In this document: in pieces, positions 1 to 12,417 of the stretch
Numbering within the stretch: position 1 is the first letter of the stretch
Layout: every line of letters starts with the position of its first letter
Assembly (NCBI RefSeq): GCF_016802725.1
Contig: NC_052672.1
Span: forward strand, 16,564,710 to 16,628,709
DNA length: 64,000 nucleotides
Source of the DNA: Solenopsis invicta
Lineage: Eukaryota > Arthropoda > Insecta > Hymenoptera > Formicidae
Direction: 5' to 3'
Notes under the pieces: generated by a model
What the model was told of the DNA's origin: nothing
The model's database searches: none
What the model saw: the letters and a program-made list of their open reading frames with translations, nothing else
Program-made: the position numbers and the translations under genes

Positions 1-1160
1 TCTATCTGTATGTTCGTGAATTTGTGATTGCCTTAGCCCTGTTACCTGAATTAAGCCCTGTTAATTGAATTTAAAAAATAAAATAGTGACTAGTTGGATG
101 GCTGCGCTGTTATATATTTATCTCTTCAAATTGAATAATTGCGAAACGTACAAAAAAATATTTAAAATATAGAATAGATAACAATCGATGTTACAATCGC
201 GCATCTTTCTTTTAACGGTTCTAGGCAAATGTTTCACGATTTATACAAAATGTTGCAACTCATCTTTCGCAATGAGCGAATCACGTTGCTCTAAATCTGC
301 TCTGCAACCGAGAAGAAAAATTATTTCCCCAAGAACATAGGAGAAAAAAATTACATAGAAATGAGATCACTGAGAAATATAGGAATGTCGAACAATAGAC
401 GCGTTTCACAATCGTGACGCGATGGTCGCATAATCGATTACGATCCATCGCATCGGACTATCGCAGATTAAACGGTGTGCGCCAAGACATTCGATGGACT
501 AATCGAATGCGAATGCGATGAAAAGTCACGTGTGGAGCTCATACGTTAATCAATGACGATCCTAACTGATAATTTCAATCGTTAGTCTATGCGCGCAGTG
601 AGTTTAATGCGTGCGAGGCGTATAAATCATACGATCGAGCCCAGCTGTTATACGCCAAGGATTTCGTAATGCCGGAGGATAAGCCTACGAGAACAAGAGA
701 GTGAAGGTAATCTAATTTAACATCGGAATCGAAAAGAAATAGAACGTTATGGAATTAGTATTAAATGTAACAATGATGTAAGAACCGTTTCATTATAATA
801 AATTGATTGGTGCAATCTGATTAATAATATTATATATTATACTAAAATAAAAAAGAGAAAGAAGCTAAATGATTGATAATTTATAATTATAATAGGCTTT
901 TGAACTTTCAAATGAAATAATTCGTTAACAATATAGACAGCATAAACAGTAAATCATCAATTTTGCATGACGACATAGCGTGGACTATAAGTTGATATTC
1001 GTAGCAAAATGTCATACTGCGACGAATTATAACTTTTGATTAATGCCTGAAACTCTAGACTTTAAACGCGTGCCCGCATAATATAAACAATAAAACTTTT
1101 TCGGTTAATCAATTTCTATCATAATGACGCTGCCGTCTCGTTCATCGAACAACATAACGC
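1..1160. other. gene-free AT-rich stretch
   Basis: No credible coding frame, RNA gene or repeat is visible here. The sequence is mostly AT-rich, with a more CpG-containing patch at about 360-660. Nothing marks it as exon. Confidence 0.6.
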
Positions 1161-1413
1161 ATTAGTCTCATGTTGCATGCGGGACCGTTGCACCTGCACT
1201 CGGTAATATTTGCGGGGAAGATACGAACACCGAGTGCAGCGATCGTTGGTTTTTCTCATGAGTCATCGCGAAACCCCCCATCATATTTTCGAACAACGAG
1301 CCGGCGGTGTAAGCGTATACGCATGTAAGCACACTCTTCTCTCTCTCTCTCTTTTTAACTCCCCTCGTCCGTGTTATTTTTTTCTCGCGTTCGCCGTGCG
1401 CCGCGTAACGCAC

Positions 1414-1439
1414 GCGGCGGCGGCGGCGGCGGCGGCGGC
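1414..1439. repeat. (GCG)n trinucleotide microsatellite
   Basis: About 26 bases of uninterrupted GCG/CGG repeat. It accounts for the poly-Ala and poly-Arg runs in overlapping chance frames. Confidence 0.95.
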
Positions 1440-1685
1440 AGCAATGGTGAACACATCGTGTGCGTACGTATAGGCAACAATAAACGTAACACGACGTGGA
1501 TGGAGCACCACGCACCACCCTCGCGCCACGCCGACGCAACCTGCGCGGAACTCGAACATTACCGAGCAATGCGATCGTGGTAGACCATGTGCGCCGAGTG
1601 TGAGTATACGCCGTATCGTGTGCGTGTACGCGTCGCGTTCTGTATATCGTATATATCGCGTTTCGTGCACATACCGGACACGCAC

Positions 1686-1719
1686 TACACACACACACAC
1701 ACACACATACACACACACA
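1686..1719. repeat. (AC)n dinucleotide microsatellite
   Basis: An AC repeat with one AT interruption, directly visible. Confidence 0.95.
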
Positions 1720-2340
1720 TTCATGCGCACACTCGCGCGCGATGCGCGTCGGACGCACCGCGCCGCATGCACCTCCGCAACATTCTCTCGCGATGCACGT
1801 GTTGCAGTCGCGTCGCTCGGGCGCTTTCTCCGTCGCGCTTACCGTCGTCCCCCTTCGCGTTCGCCAGAGTCTCGTACGTGCGTACATAAGCAAACCTGTT
1901 GTTACCGCTCCTCCCCGGCGTTATCTCTCTCACGCATCGGGCGCCGATTTTTATAGGCGCGGTGATTCACGAGGCAAGTTCATCAAGTCTCCTTCCCTAC
2001 CCTTCCGCGGGCGCATCATGCGCTTTCACGGGGATTAGAGAGAGGGACGCGGGTGTTCTCCCCTCCTCTTTTACTTCTATCTGTACTTCCTATGTCTGTC
2101 AGTGGCGTAAGCGACGGGTGCTCGCACGATTTCGAGCCTCTCTCACCACGACGGCCGTAAATCGCGTCTCGCGAAACCAAGTGGGAAAGCTGGCTTCGAC
2201 TTTGCTACAAGCAGGACATACTTTAGGTGCATTACACTCCATTCATGTGCGCACTGAACATTATAACTGTATATTTGAGTTCAACTCGAGAGATCCAACA
2301 GCTTTACGTTACTCCGCTACTCTTCCTCGATAAAGAAAAG

Positions 2341-4555
2341 AGCTGAGCGGAGGTTACGCGTAATAGAGATTTAAACGAACAAGAATACTTACGTCGACAA
2401 ATATACGTGAAAGATTCGACGTTTGACTCGTTGAATCTTTATTTAAACAGTAGAAAATTGCTGCTAAATGTTATCAAATATAAAAACTTTCTTTCGACGA
2501 TTCTTTCCAAAGTTTCGCGATACAATTTTTAAATGCTATCACAAAATGTATTATTATTGGAAAAATATTGATATAGATTTAAGCAATAAATGCAATGGCC
2601 TGTAGCAATTGTCACTTTCACTTTCACGCCGTAAAATCGAAATTTATGAATCACGCCTTCTTAAAACGTGTCTCGTGATTTTGCGGTAGGGCCTGTTCTC
2701 TGATTAGCGCTGTTGCTTGACGTATATCCTTGTGCTTGGTTCTCTATCAGTAACCTCATGCGCTACATCAGCAGCGTTTCTACGCGCGCATGTATTTGTG
2801 TTCAACGATTTGAACACACATTAGAACTTTGCAGCGCGAATGTACGCTGAAGCAAAAGGACTAGAGGAAAAAGGGATAGAGAGAGAAAGAGAGAGACAGA
2901 AGCTGCGTCGTTATCTTTGCGCCTAAATCGAACACGGATGAAATTCCAAGAGTTATACAAATGGATAACACCATAGGGACGTCCACAGCTTCCTGCACTG
3001 TCGTTGTTGGCGTTCCGATCAGCGAGGACGATCAGCTGTTACGCGATACACCCACCCACACATTCGCGCGCGCGACAAGATTCTGTCTCTAACATGCTCC
3101 AACCGCAACCACGCAAATGGGCGTGTAAGAGGTAATCAGGACAGTTCTTCTTTAGAAGGCAGTGCCGACGAACGTTACGCTTCTTGTGATCTTGATACGC
3201 TATTCCAGCTGTGGCGGTATTACTGATGATATCATTTGTCCTTGTTGTCGCCGGAGCACAAAATGTAATTTTACAAACGACATGAGAGAAAAGACTAATG
3301 CGTGAAGATTGCGTCAAGAGCATAAACTGACGAATTAAGGCAAAAATAATCAATATGTATAGTCGTTATTTCCTTTTTGCGTCTATTTTACTTCCAAACT
3401 GTTATTTGATTAAATTATAATTTTGTATTAGATTAAAGCAAATGTAATTTTTGTAAATATATCATTAATATATTTTTAGGAATTTAAAAAAATTAGTATA
3501 AAACTGATTTTTTTTCAAAAGAAGTGATCAGGCTAATAGTAAAATTAAAATTGTAGAATGGTAATGCTTCATAAATAAAAACTGCATTTGATCAAACGAC
3601 GCGGTAATTCTGTTTGGTTGCGGCTCTAAATATTATGCGATTGTATGCACAATAACAAGATGCGTAACGTGATAAATATCTGAAGACACATCCTTCTGTG
3701 GTTATCGTAAAAATAAGATGTAACACGTTCGGTTGTAACTGTGCGAAAACATGGACAGTACTGTTTTCATAATGTTTATGATGACACGAAGCAGTTGGTG
3801 CGAATCGAAAAATATGGGTTCCTCTACTCTTGTTTTTAATGAGATAATTTATATGCGCGGAGCTATATGGTGTCGGGGTAGAATTTGAAACTTGAGTATT
3901 ATCATAAAGACATCGAGTTTTAAAGAGCGACGGAAATAAAATTATAGAGGCCAAGAACCCGCGACCTACTTCTCATATAGCACACTCATAAAATATAACA
4001 TCTATATTTAACTTTTCGAGCCGTCAAAGTAGTTACGACAAAGAGACTCGGTAAAAGAAGATTACATCTTTAGATAAGAAAGTATCGAACTTTCTCGATC
4101 ACCATAAATTTTAATGACAAATTTTTTAATAATTCAATCTCTGTCTTTCCCTAATAAATACCATTCAGTAAATATTTTGTTTGTGTAGATAGATTTTTAG
4201 GTGTCGCAACAAATATTTTACAACAAGTATGATTGACCTCAACATGAATAGGCGCCATAGAAAAATTTTCTTTCTAAATTTCACAAACAGTTCAGATATA
4301 TAATTCTGTCTATTATTCACTACCATTTTTAATTTACAATAAAGTCTTACTAAAGATTTTACGATTACAGCAGAACAAACTGATATAACGAATGATTTCT
4401 TTCTCTCCTTTTCTGTCTTATCATTCCACAGGCCTACAACGTGAACTAAGTATAAATAAGAGAGAACCGTAATGAAATTAATGTATTATTCTTGCCCGTC
4501 CCTAAACCGGTCCGATCCCGATCGGGATCACTAGTCGAATTTATGAAGTACCCCA
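2341..4555. other. gene-free AT-rich stretch
   Basis: Mostly AT-rich. The longest minus-strand frames (about 3039-3353 and 3592-3954) have random composition and no convincing splice context. No RNA gene or structured repeat was found. Confidence 0.55.
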
Positions 4556-5229
4556 CCCATCTTAATTCCTGCAGCAGCGGAACAACAGAAGCAACGGCAG
4601 CAGCGGAGAGAGAGAGAGAGGGGGGGGGCTCATCCATGGTCACCGCGTAATTCACGCGGGGGAAAACGTGTGTGCGCGGCGCGGTGGCGATTCGATCGCA
4701 TTCGGCGGGCTTTAAAGGCGAAAGGCGAGCGGCGAGCGGAATAAAAAGTCTGTCGGAGTCGAGAGAGCGCACGAGTGAAAAGAATAAGGGCGCCGTGAGC
4801 CCTCCGGTAGCATATAAACGTAGCGGAGAAGCATAGGAAGGGTCCGCTGGCTGGGCGTTCTTTGAGATGGTCGATCGGTCCGCGCGGCGCGGAATCAATA
4901 TTGTTGGATTGCTTCGATAACGCCTCGTAAATATAATAAAGCCCTCCAACCCCTCCCCACGTACCCTTGCCCCACGTAGCGTCTTCTCGCGCAAGGCAGA
5001 GAGCTGACCGAGAAGAAGATAATGGTCGGAGCCCAGAGCATCCAGTGGGCCGGTTGGAGGGGCCCCGCGCGCAACAACCCTCTTTCACCCTCGTCTCGCT
5101 TTCTCTCTCCTTCTCTTTCTCGTCCGTTTCACTCCCTCTCCGTTTGCCACGCACGTTCCCTCACCACGACGCGTCACGGGCAGGCAGACCTGCCGAGTGC
5201 CGAGCACCGCCGCACCGCGAAGAGTCGAC
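4556..5229. promoter_or_regulatory. candidate promoter region: CpG-rich with long pyrimidine tracts
   Basis: The region becomes CpG-rich with long CT tracts at about 5080-5150 and purine tracts at 4600-4630, including a run of nine G. It leads to an initiator-like TCAGT at 5230-5234. No TATA box is obvious at the expected spacing. CpG-rich, CT/GA-tract promoters without TATA are common for developmental genes in insects. The promoter call is inference from composition and from the exon-like segment downstream. Confidence 0.3.
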
Positions 5230-5765
5230 TCAGTGAGTTTCAGCCCGAGCCGGCGAACGCTTGACTCTCTCTCCCACGGTCGTCCGCGGTCGGTTGGTCG
5301 GTCGGTCGGTCGGTTAGTCGGTTGGTCGCCCATATCGTGTCCGGAGAACGTCCGGAGAACGTCCTCTTGGCGGCTGTGTGTGGTCCCACGGCTTTTTTTT
5401 CCTCAGCCGCGGCCGGTGGGTTGTTCGGTGCGGGACGACACGCGAGTCATCTACGAATCTGTCGTTCGGGGCGACGCGCGACGGCTTCTCGAGCGACACA
5501 AGTGAATAATCACAGAGCCGGCCAAGTGAACTGACTTTGATTTCGCGTATCGTGATGAAACGCAAGTGACTGCGGCGGATGGATTAAGCTCGGTGTAAAA
5601 TCCTTTTCGAGTTTGGCCGATAGCCGGACGGTCAACCGGTCCCCCCCGAAAGCGCGTGTGGAGACTTCGACGACCGATACGGAGGATGTCACGCTCCGTG
5701 GACCACCCCGGCTGCCGCGGCCGTCGCCGTGGCGCGGTGGCGACGACCCTGCCGGCGATCTTACG
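5230..5765 (+). other. candidate non-coding first exon (5' UTR) with strong donor
   Basis: This CpG-rich segment starts near an initiator-like TCAGT and ends at ACG|GTGAGC, a good 5' splice site at 5766. It contains tiny frames typical of a leader: ATG AAA CGC AAG TGA at 5555-5569 and ATG GAT TAA at 5579-5587. A third ATG at 5686 stays open for 26 codons plus two bases to the donor (starting MSRSVDHPGC), so the exon could also carry a coding start. Joined directly to the exon at 49828, that frame meets a stop, so either other exons intervene, this exon is a leader, or it belongs to another gene. Boundaries are inferred; there is no transcript evidence. Confidence 0.33.
5288..5328. repeat. GGTC/GGTT tetranucleotide repeat in the candidate leader
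   Basis: Imperfect tandem copies of GGTCGGTT/GGTC. They create the PTDRPTDR-like pattern in the antisense frame. If the leader exon is real, the repeat lies in its 5' UTR. Confidence 0.85.
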
Positions 5766-8049
5766 GTGAGCATCGCGTGTGCGTGTTCCCTCATTGTGAG
5801 TGTCATTGGCGAGTCAATGAGGCTCCAGGGACCTGGAACGACGCTACGTGCTGTCCGTAGCGAGATTGACCGTGATTTCAATCGAGTGATAGTCGCGGAA
5901 CGAAGAAATCTCGATGTTGTTGTTCTCGTTGAGTCGATCAGCGTGTGTTTACCCGAGGAAGAATACCGCGTGAATATCGCGAGTACGGAGCGCGTTTTCT
6001 ACGAGTGACACTCTGCGCGTCTTTGGTGTCCGTCGCCTCCCTTTTTTTATCCACGTTCTCGCACAACGCCCATGGAAATTTGTGCCAATCACGGATTAAT
6101 GCACGTCGGAAATTGCAGCATGGGGGACATAAGCGTGAGTACGACATGTTATCTCTATATTTTGCGTTCGTAAAAGCGGAAACGGGATTTTCAAGTTTCT
6201 CTCGACGCTCTCATCCGTCGTGAAAATTAATTGCACAATTCCTTCGGATATGATTCACGGCAGCACCGAGGTTTCACGATACTCGGTGAGTGCCTCTCGG
6301 AGTTCTATCAAGTTTCGCAATTTACCGCGAAAACGAGTTGCAAATCGAGCGTCACGCTTCGCTCCAGTCTTTTTCTCCTCAAATATAATTATATATTCAA
6401 ACTTGTTTCAGCCACTCACACATGGTCGGACGATGCGAATATATTTTTTTTCATTTTCTATTGTCGTTTTATTTTCGGATTATTTCAATAAATTCTTCTT
6501 TTTTTATTTACTTGGGTCGATATTCATTGCCGACTCTTAGTATGCAAATATTCAGTTTCTTTATTCTTTAGTTTTATGAAATTTAACATTTCATAAAATA
6601 AAATTTAACATAAAATAGGAATAATTGTTAAACTTTTTAAAGAGTATCTTTTTACAAAGTCCATTTGCATTAAAAAAAAATAACATATATATATATATAT
6701 ATATATATATAACATAAATAATCTTAAAACTAAAGAACAATCCTAAATATTTGCACATTAAATAAGAATATGTTGTCCAGCTAGAATGAACAAATGACAC
6801 CCTGTGCGGCTGTGTGATTGGTTGATGACATCTTGAATACTAGCCATTACGAGGTTTTAACAAAACATTAATTAAGTTTGACTTGAATTCATTTAGAAGA
6901 CTCGACGGATAGAAAAGAATTAACGTTCGTTCGACGCGCACTCCAAACTCAATGCAAAGTTCTCGCTTGTCGCTCTCGCGCCGAAGGCGCCATTGTAAAA
7001 ATGGCAAAACAACGAATTGAAGTATGAGAAAACGAGTTGGTCTACTTGGCCAAAAGTATCCCGAGATGGATCACCGTCGACGCGGCTGACAGCCGGTGTA
7101 TTAAGGCAGCGACAGACAAATTTCCGCCGGCGGAGCGCAAAAAACGGCCTTCTCGCGGAGACGAGGATGGATTCGGTCGCTCCCCGTTGCACCCTGGTCG
7201 ATTAGTCTCGGGAGACGCGCGATAGCCGGTGCTGCATGGATCGGCCATCGCGTCCGGAGGCTGCGCGTACACACGACGACGCCGCCGCCGCCGCCGCGAG
7301 CACGCGTGGTGCATCCTCGCGCGTCTCGGAGCGGGCAAGCTTATTAGTTCGCATTGGCCGGCTCTCACGCGTCTACCACGCGGGACAATGCGCCCGGGGA
7401 TTGCACATTGTTGTTTATATTTACGCGTCGCGGCATAAATCTTCGTTTAAGTCGCATTCAGCCGGCGTACGCTGAGAGCACGGCCGCGCACACATTCGCA
7501 CACACCAGCCGGCTGCAAAACGCGAACGCGCACGGTTCGTCACGGATAACGCGCGGTCTTCATTAAACTTAACTTCTTTGCGTGCCGGCCGACCATTAAG
7601 GACGGAGGACCGGCCTACGACTAATTTGTACTGTAAATGAGATCTCGAGGATCGTTACCCGCGTGAAACAACGTCATTCTAACGGTCGGAGCCCGCTGCT
7701 ACGTGATTATCGCTTTTGGCTGACGAATGGGTGAATTGCTAAACACTACTTGACATTTATTTCTATCCTTTCTTCTTTTTGCTACTTGCCTCTGTAATGT
7801 ATGTGCAGGTGCGAACTAATTGATTTTATCAACTTCCGTCAAATTTATCAACCTACACATGAGATTATATTTCGAGATTGAAATTTCATAACGATATAGA
7901 ATATATTATTAATTTTTACAAAGAATTGACAACGCATCGTACAATGCGAAATAAATCTTTCAATCAACAACTAATGTGGATTTCTAATTATTTTTCACAC
8001 ACTCAATATTTTATATTTTTCTACAAAAAATTATTTTAACAATTGAACT
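5766..8049. other. intron-like or intergenic DNA
   Basis: Begins with the candidate donor and passes from CpG-rich to AT-rich and back at about 6950-7560. No frame has coding character. The short arginine-rich frames around 7040-7370 sit over a (CGC)n stretch. Confidence 0.5.
6685..6711. repeat. (AT)n microsatellite
   Basis: About 13 AT units, directly visible. Confidence 0.95.
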
Positions 8050-8123
8050 ATTATCTCGGCCAAGATTTGAACCTGAATCTCTCTACATTCTGTAATGAAA
8101 TTTTAATATCCTGAACAGATAAT
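8050..8123 (-). other. decayed tRNA-like sequence, possibly a SINE head
   Basis: On the minus strand this 74-nt segment starts ATTATCT and ends AGATAAT, a perfect 7-bp terminal pairing of acceptor-stem length. It carries GGTTCAAATC, a close match to the tRNA B box and T loop. An A-box-like TGTTCAGGATATTA follows the 5' stem. However, the T-arm sits three bases away from the acceptor strand and no normal anticodon arm forms, so it is not a functional tRNA by eye. A tRNA pseudogene or tRNA-derived SINE is the likely origin; chance cannot be excluded. Confidence 0.25.
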
Positions 8124-9901
8124 GTTTTGAACGAATAGCGCATGATCATTATCAATTTAATTCATCCCATCTAGGCAAATTTATTCATCATATTTGTTAG
8201 ATTTGCAAGGATTAATAATTTATTGCGTAGAAAATAAATAAGCCCTAGGAAAACTAAAAAGTGTTTGATGATTTGAATATTAGCAAACGTTCGTATTCAT
8301 TCTGTACGTTAAGGTACGATACAGTGAGTTATATTCGATGTAGTATTCAACGTATTAATGAAACGTACGACCACACTTCCGACCGAGACAATGGCTCACC
8401 GCTATCTCCGTATCTCCGTATAGCGAATAATGCTTCCGAGATTAAGACATTATTTGCGAGATACACTTACATCGCGTGGCATTCTGTGTATGGTAATGAC
8501 GGCGTACCCGCTTTCGGAATTGTCTATGCGTGCGCGAAAGAGAGAGAGGGGCTGTGATGACTACCTTCGGTTCGCGCTGAAGCAATTTTCACCGGCTAAC
8601 TGACCTACCTGCTTATACGTGCCGCGATCAAGACCGCCCATCCGCGGAGCATTTATATCGCCGCGCCGGCCAAGAAGTACGGGTGTACGTAATATTTTGC
8701 CTAGGCACGAGCAACACACACCGCTCGGGATATACGGCTATCGGTAAATTATGGCCATTAAATTATGAATATAGCGGCGTGCGCGTTTTACGAGAATTAT
8801 TTTGCCGTGTAAAGGGGAATTTATTCCCCGCGCGAACATTAATTCTTCGTGCGGGTAATGGTACGGTGAAGTGCCGAGATGCGGCGGGCCTCCTCGCGAA
8901 TCGATCGCGGATCGAAATCACGCCGCCGTAACGTCAACGGGATACACGTAGACTCGACATTTTTCAATGCGGCTGATAGACACGATTTCAATGCGTTTAA
9001 TTTACGCCGTTAAATTGGCCCGAGTTGTTGAACGCAGCTATTATTATCATCAATTAGAATATACGCGCCGTCTCCGCGAGACGGAGACACGATCATAATT
9101 GCCTCGTTAAAAGTTTACGATTACGTAAGTTTATGGCACATTGAATTAAGAATGTGACAAACGATACACAATAGCGCACGCTGATTATCAACTATTATAA
9201 TGCCAAATTGTATTGGCATACCGTAGATAGCAATGATGCGATCATAAAATCATACGAAATTCTTTAACAAAATGACAGCGATATAAAAATTCAATATTGT
9301 AGCTTTTTCTCCAAAGTATTGTAATATAAATTACGAAACATTAAAATGAAATTCTATCAGTGATATTAAACTACAAATTGAAGGATACGGTTATTAATAT
9401 ATCGTTAAACGGCAGATGCGTTCTCAAACACCGGCACATTTGACCAGATCTATCAATGCTGTGCTTTTAACAGTTAGACGATTCTGCCACAACCGGTTAC
9501 TCGACTTCATACACCACGTAATCTTCTTGTTTTTTCCGAAGAAAATTGTGGCGTATCGTGTGGCTTCGATTACTCTGCCTGCCTATACAAACACCTAGAG
9601 TGTACATACATGAGCCCCTAGGACGATACCCGAAGATGAAGAGTCTACATAGAATCTGATGCAAATGCATAAATTCTTACATTAGCGTTGCTGTACGATA
9701 TTGTGAATTCGATGATTCCTTTTCTCCCCTGTCTTTTTGGACTAAGAACACTTTTCTGCGCTCACAAACAGCCTTTCACTTTAGTATTTCGAGAATCGGG
9801 AATGAAAAACGGAGACTCAACAAAACGGAGATGCCTCTACATACAGTAAAACGCAAATATTAAAAGGAAAAAGACTCTCCAATGTTACGTCTCTTTAAAA
9901 T
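8124..9901. other. gene-free stretch with TAAT-rich patches
   Basis: No credible gene. The segment at about 8640-9120 alternates CpG-rich bases with TAATTA/ATTA-type motifs, as some insect enhancers do. This is a compositional remark only. Confidence 0.4.
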
Positions 9902-10112
9902 TGCACGAAAAAACGATTTTGCTAAAGTATCTAAAATTTTGAAAATAATTACATAGGACATTACATACACTCAAGCACGATGAGTAAAGCCGTACAAAGT
10001 TTTGACGCTCTAGCAATCTGCTTTAAGCATCCTACATAATTATTTTGATGGTTCAAAAAAATTATTTTTAGACTCGTATCTAGCTAAATTTTGAAACCAT
10101 TATTTCCATGTA
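9902..10112. mobile_element. MITE family A, older copy with internal insertion
   Basis: The left end TGCACGAAAAAACGATTTTG and the right end TATTTCCATGTA resemble, imperfectly, the inverted ends of the intact copy at 10842-10965. The core words TATCTAGCTAAATTTT and AAATTATTTTTAGA are shared. It is longer than the intact copy because of extra central sequence. Ends have drifted, so the limits are approximate. Confidence 0.5.
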
Positions 10113-10841
10113 CAATATTTAATATAATGAAATTTTAAAACGTGAATAAATAAACATTTGTATACTGTTAAAAATGAAAATGTTCCTAGATGTATTTTGT
10201 TACTCTGGATTCTCTAATTCATATATCTTTCAACACATATTGTCCCCTTTCCTTCACGCTCATGCTGCAGCCTCCTTCTACCTCGTTCGCTCGCCTCACC
10301 TCTGTGTCTCGCTACATTCGGAATTCAGACAAGGAGGGGGAGGCCCTCTCACGATTATCAAAGGGGAGGAGTCGGTGGCGCGAGGAAACAGCGTCAGCGG
10401 TCTTCGCGCCAGATAAATCTACGTCGCGATCTGCGTTCAAGAACGTCGTTATCTGCGTGTGTATACCGCGCGCGCGCACCTGCAGGCCTCGCATGTGCGT
10501 GCCCAGGTTGTACAGGAGCGGGCTATCGTCCATCGCGATGAAGGTTTCCGAGGGTACGTCGGACTTAACGATCAGAAGAGGCGTATGGACCAGCTGTTAC
10601 TGATATCACCCCAACTCCAAGTTTTCTTTTTCAAACAGCGAAACGAGTTGATGAATTATGACACTGTTTTATAATGTGCACCTAACTCGTTAGATAAAGA
10701 GATGGTATTTTAAGATGAATCTAGTGGTCAATATTAACTGGTTCACATTTAACTATTATTACACTGAAATTACATTCAAGCATCATGCAAGTTTTATGCG
10801 TTGCCTGCACGAAAAAGATAAAAATAATTTTTCATAATTTA

Positions 10842-10965
10842 CACGGAAAGAACGATTTTGTTAAAGCGTTTAAAAATTTTGATACAGATCTAAAAATAAT
10901 TTTGTTATATCATTAAGCTATCTAGCTAAATTTTAAAATATTGCAGTAAAATTGTTCTTTCCGTG
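10842..10965. mobile_element. MITE family A, intact TA-flanked copy
   Basis: A 124-bp element beginning CACGGAAAGAACGATTTT and ending AAAATTGTTCTTTCCGTG. These are inverted repeats of about 18 bp with one mismatch. It is flanked by TA at 10840-10841 and 10966-10967. TA duplication with short simple ends is the hallmark of non-autonomous Tc1/mariner-type elements. No coding capacity. Confidence 0.82.
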
Positions 10966-10967
10966 TA

Positions 10968-12380
10968 CAAACGTATATTATATTATTGTAATTGACTTAT
11001 CAGAAATTATCGAGTTATCACGTAAAAAGAATAATTATTTTATCGACTTAGGTCGCAGAAGCGAAAGTAGAAATACGAGTAACGCAAAAGTCGCTTTCGT
11101 CGAGAGTATCTTTCATAAATAATGCATTTTCTGGCACACACACGTGTAATCGATGCACCTGTGCGCGCGCAAAACTCGTTGCGCGGTTTACCTACTCCTG
11201 TCATCCGATTCGATTACCGTAAGAACCGGATTTCTGCATGATTGTCGAGAAATATGTATGTATGCCGACAGGGTGACTTTTGCGTCGAGTTGACACACGA
11301 GAATCAACGAGTCGGAAACCCAAGCGCGTACGTATACCCGCTTCCCGTATCCTATCACGGGACGAGTACACGAATCACCTGCTTATCTAATTGCCGTCAA
11401 GGCTACGCGAGTACACGTTCGCTCTCGAGCACGCGCATCGCATCTCATTAGGGACGTTGCAGTCTTGTAAATTGCAAAATGGTTTCTCGCGTTAGATCAA
11501 GGCAGTCCTTCCCGGATTTTGCTGTTCAAAAATAAAAGCATTGCTCACCGCTTACTTAAAAGCTTATAAAACATACCGAGAAAAAAGTCTATTAGCAAGC
11601 AAATGTTACTTGTGACTTTGACATTCATTGTAAAAAAATTTGACTGTGATAACGAAATATACATTTCAGTGAGATGTATCTCATTTTTGTGAAATATATT
11701 TTATTTTTCTTGGTTGATTATTTAATAAGAATAAAATTTTATTTCGCCAAATTTAAATAAAGATTTAATTTAGTGAAATAAAATATCTTACGAATGAATC
11801 TTTCAAGTATCTTTTTCTTAATGCAGATGTCGTACTTTCTGAATTATAATAATTTGAAATAAAAGAAAAATACAATCGCGCACAATTTCTTTGATCCCTC
11901 TGTGACAGCGTTAATCATAAAACTATTCTCATTCGATACTTTTCATACATCTGCTGTTTTCTCCTGGAAACACGATTGAACACCGCGTGTGTTCACATCG
12001 AACGGAAGCCTGAGAACCGCAGACACATTTCATCCTCGTGCCGCGCTTGCAAGGGGTTTTTACATTGTCAGCTGTTGCGTTTTCCTGTTAGCAAGCGGAA
12101 CGAAGTCTAGTTTGGGAAACTATCGACTGCGACGGAGAGACGGAGACAATGAAAAGTGAGTCATCGGTAAAATGTGCGACTCGGGCCGACGAGTACTCAA
12201 GTTTCCTCCCTTGGGGACTCCAGCTAATTGGCAGTTACCTTCCATCCGATGTCTACCGGCGTTGGCGTTATACGCAGTAGGCGCGCATGCATATGTATGC
12301 ATCGCGACGTAGCTTCCCTGGAAATTCTTGGGTGCGCGGATTTACGCGATAGGATGCCCCCGCGACCCTGTGGGTTAGCA

Positions 12381-12417
<37 letters not shown>

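Larger units (their letters stand above)
1161..2340. other. CpG-rich non-coding stretch with microsatellites
   Basis: Composition shifts sharply to CpG-rich DNA. Open frames appear on both strands over the same bases, and their translations are arginine-, cysteine- and alanine-rich with long VCVCV or A/R runs. That is the signature of GC-rich and dinucleotide repeats read as protein, so I call no gene. It could be a CpG-rich regulatory region. Confidence 0.55.

Noticed and set aside
1168..1893. 241-codon minus-strand frame
   Set aside because: It runs through (AC)n and (GCG)n repeats and CpG-rich DNA. The translation is VCVCV and Arg runs, and several frames on the + strand are also open.
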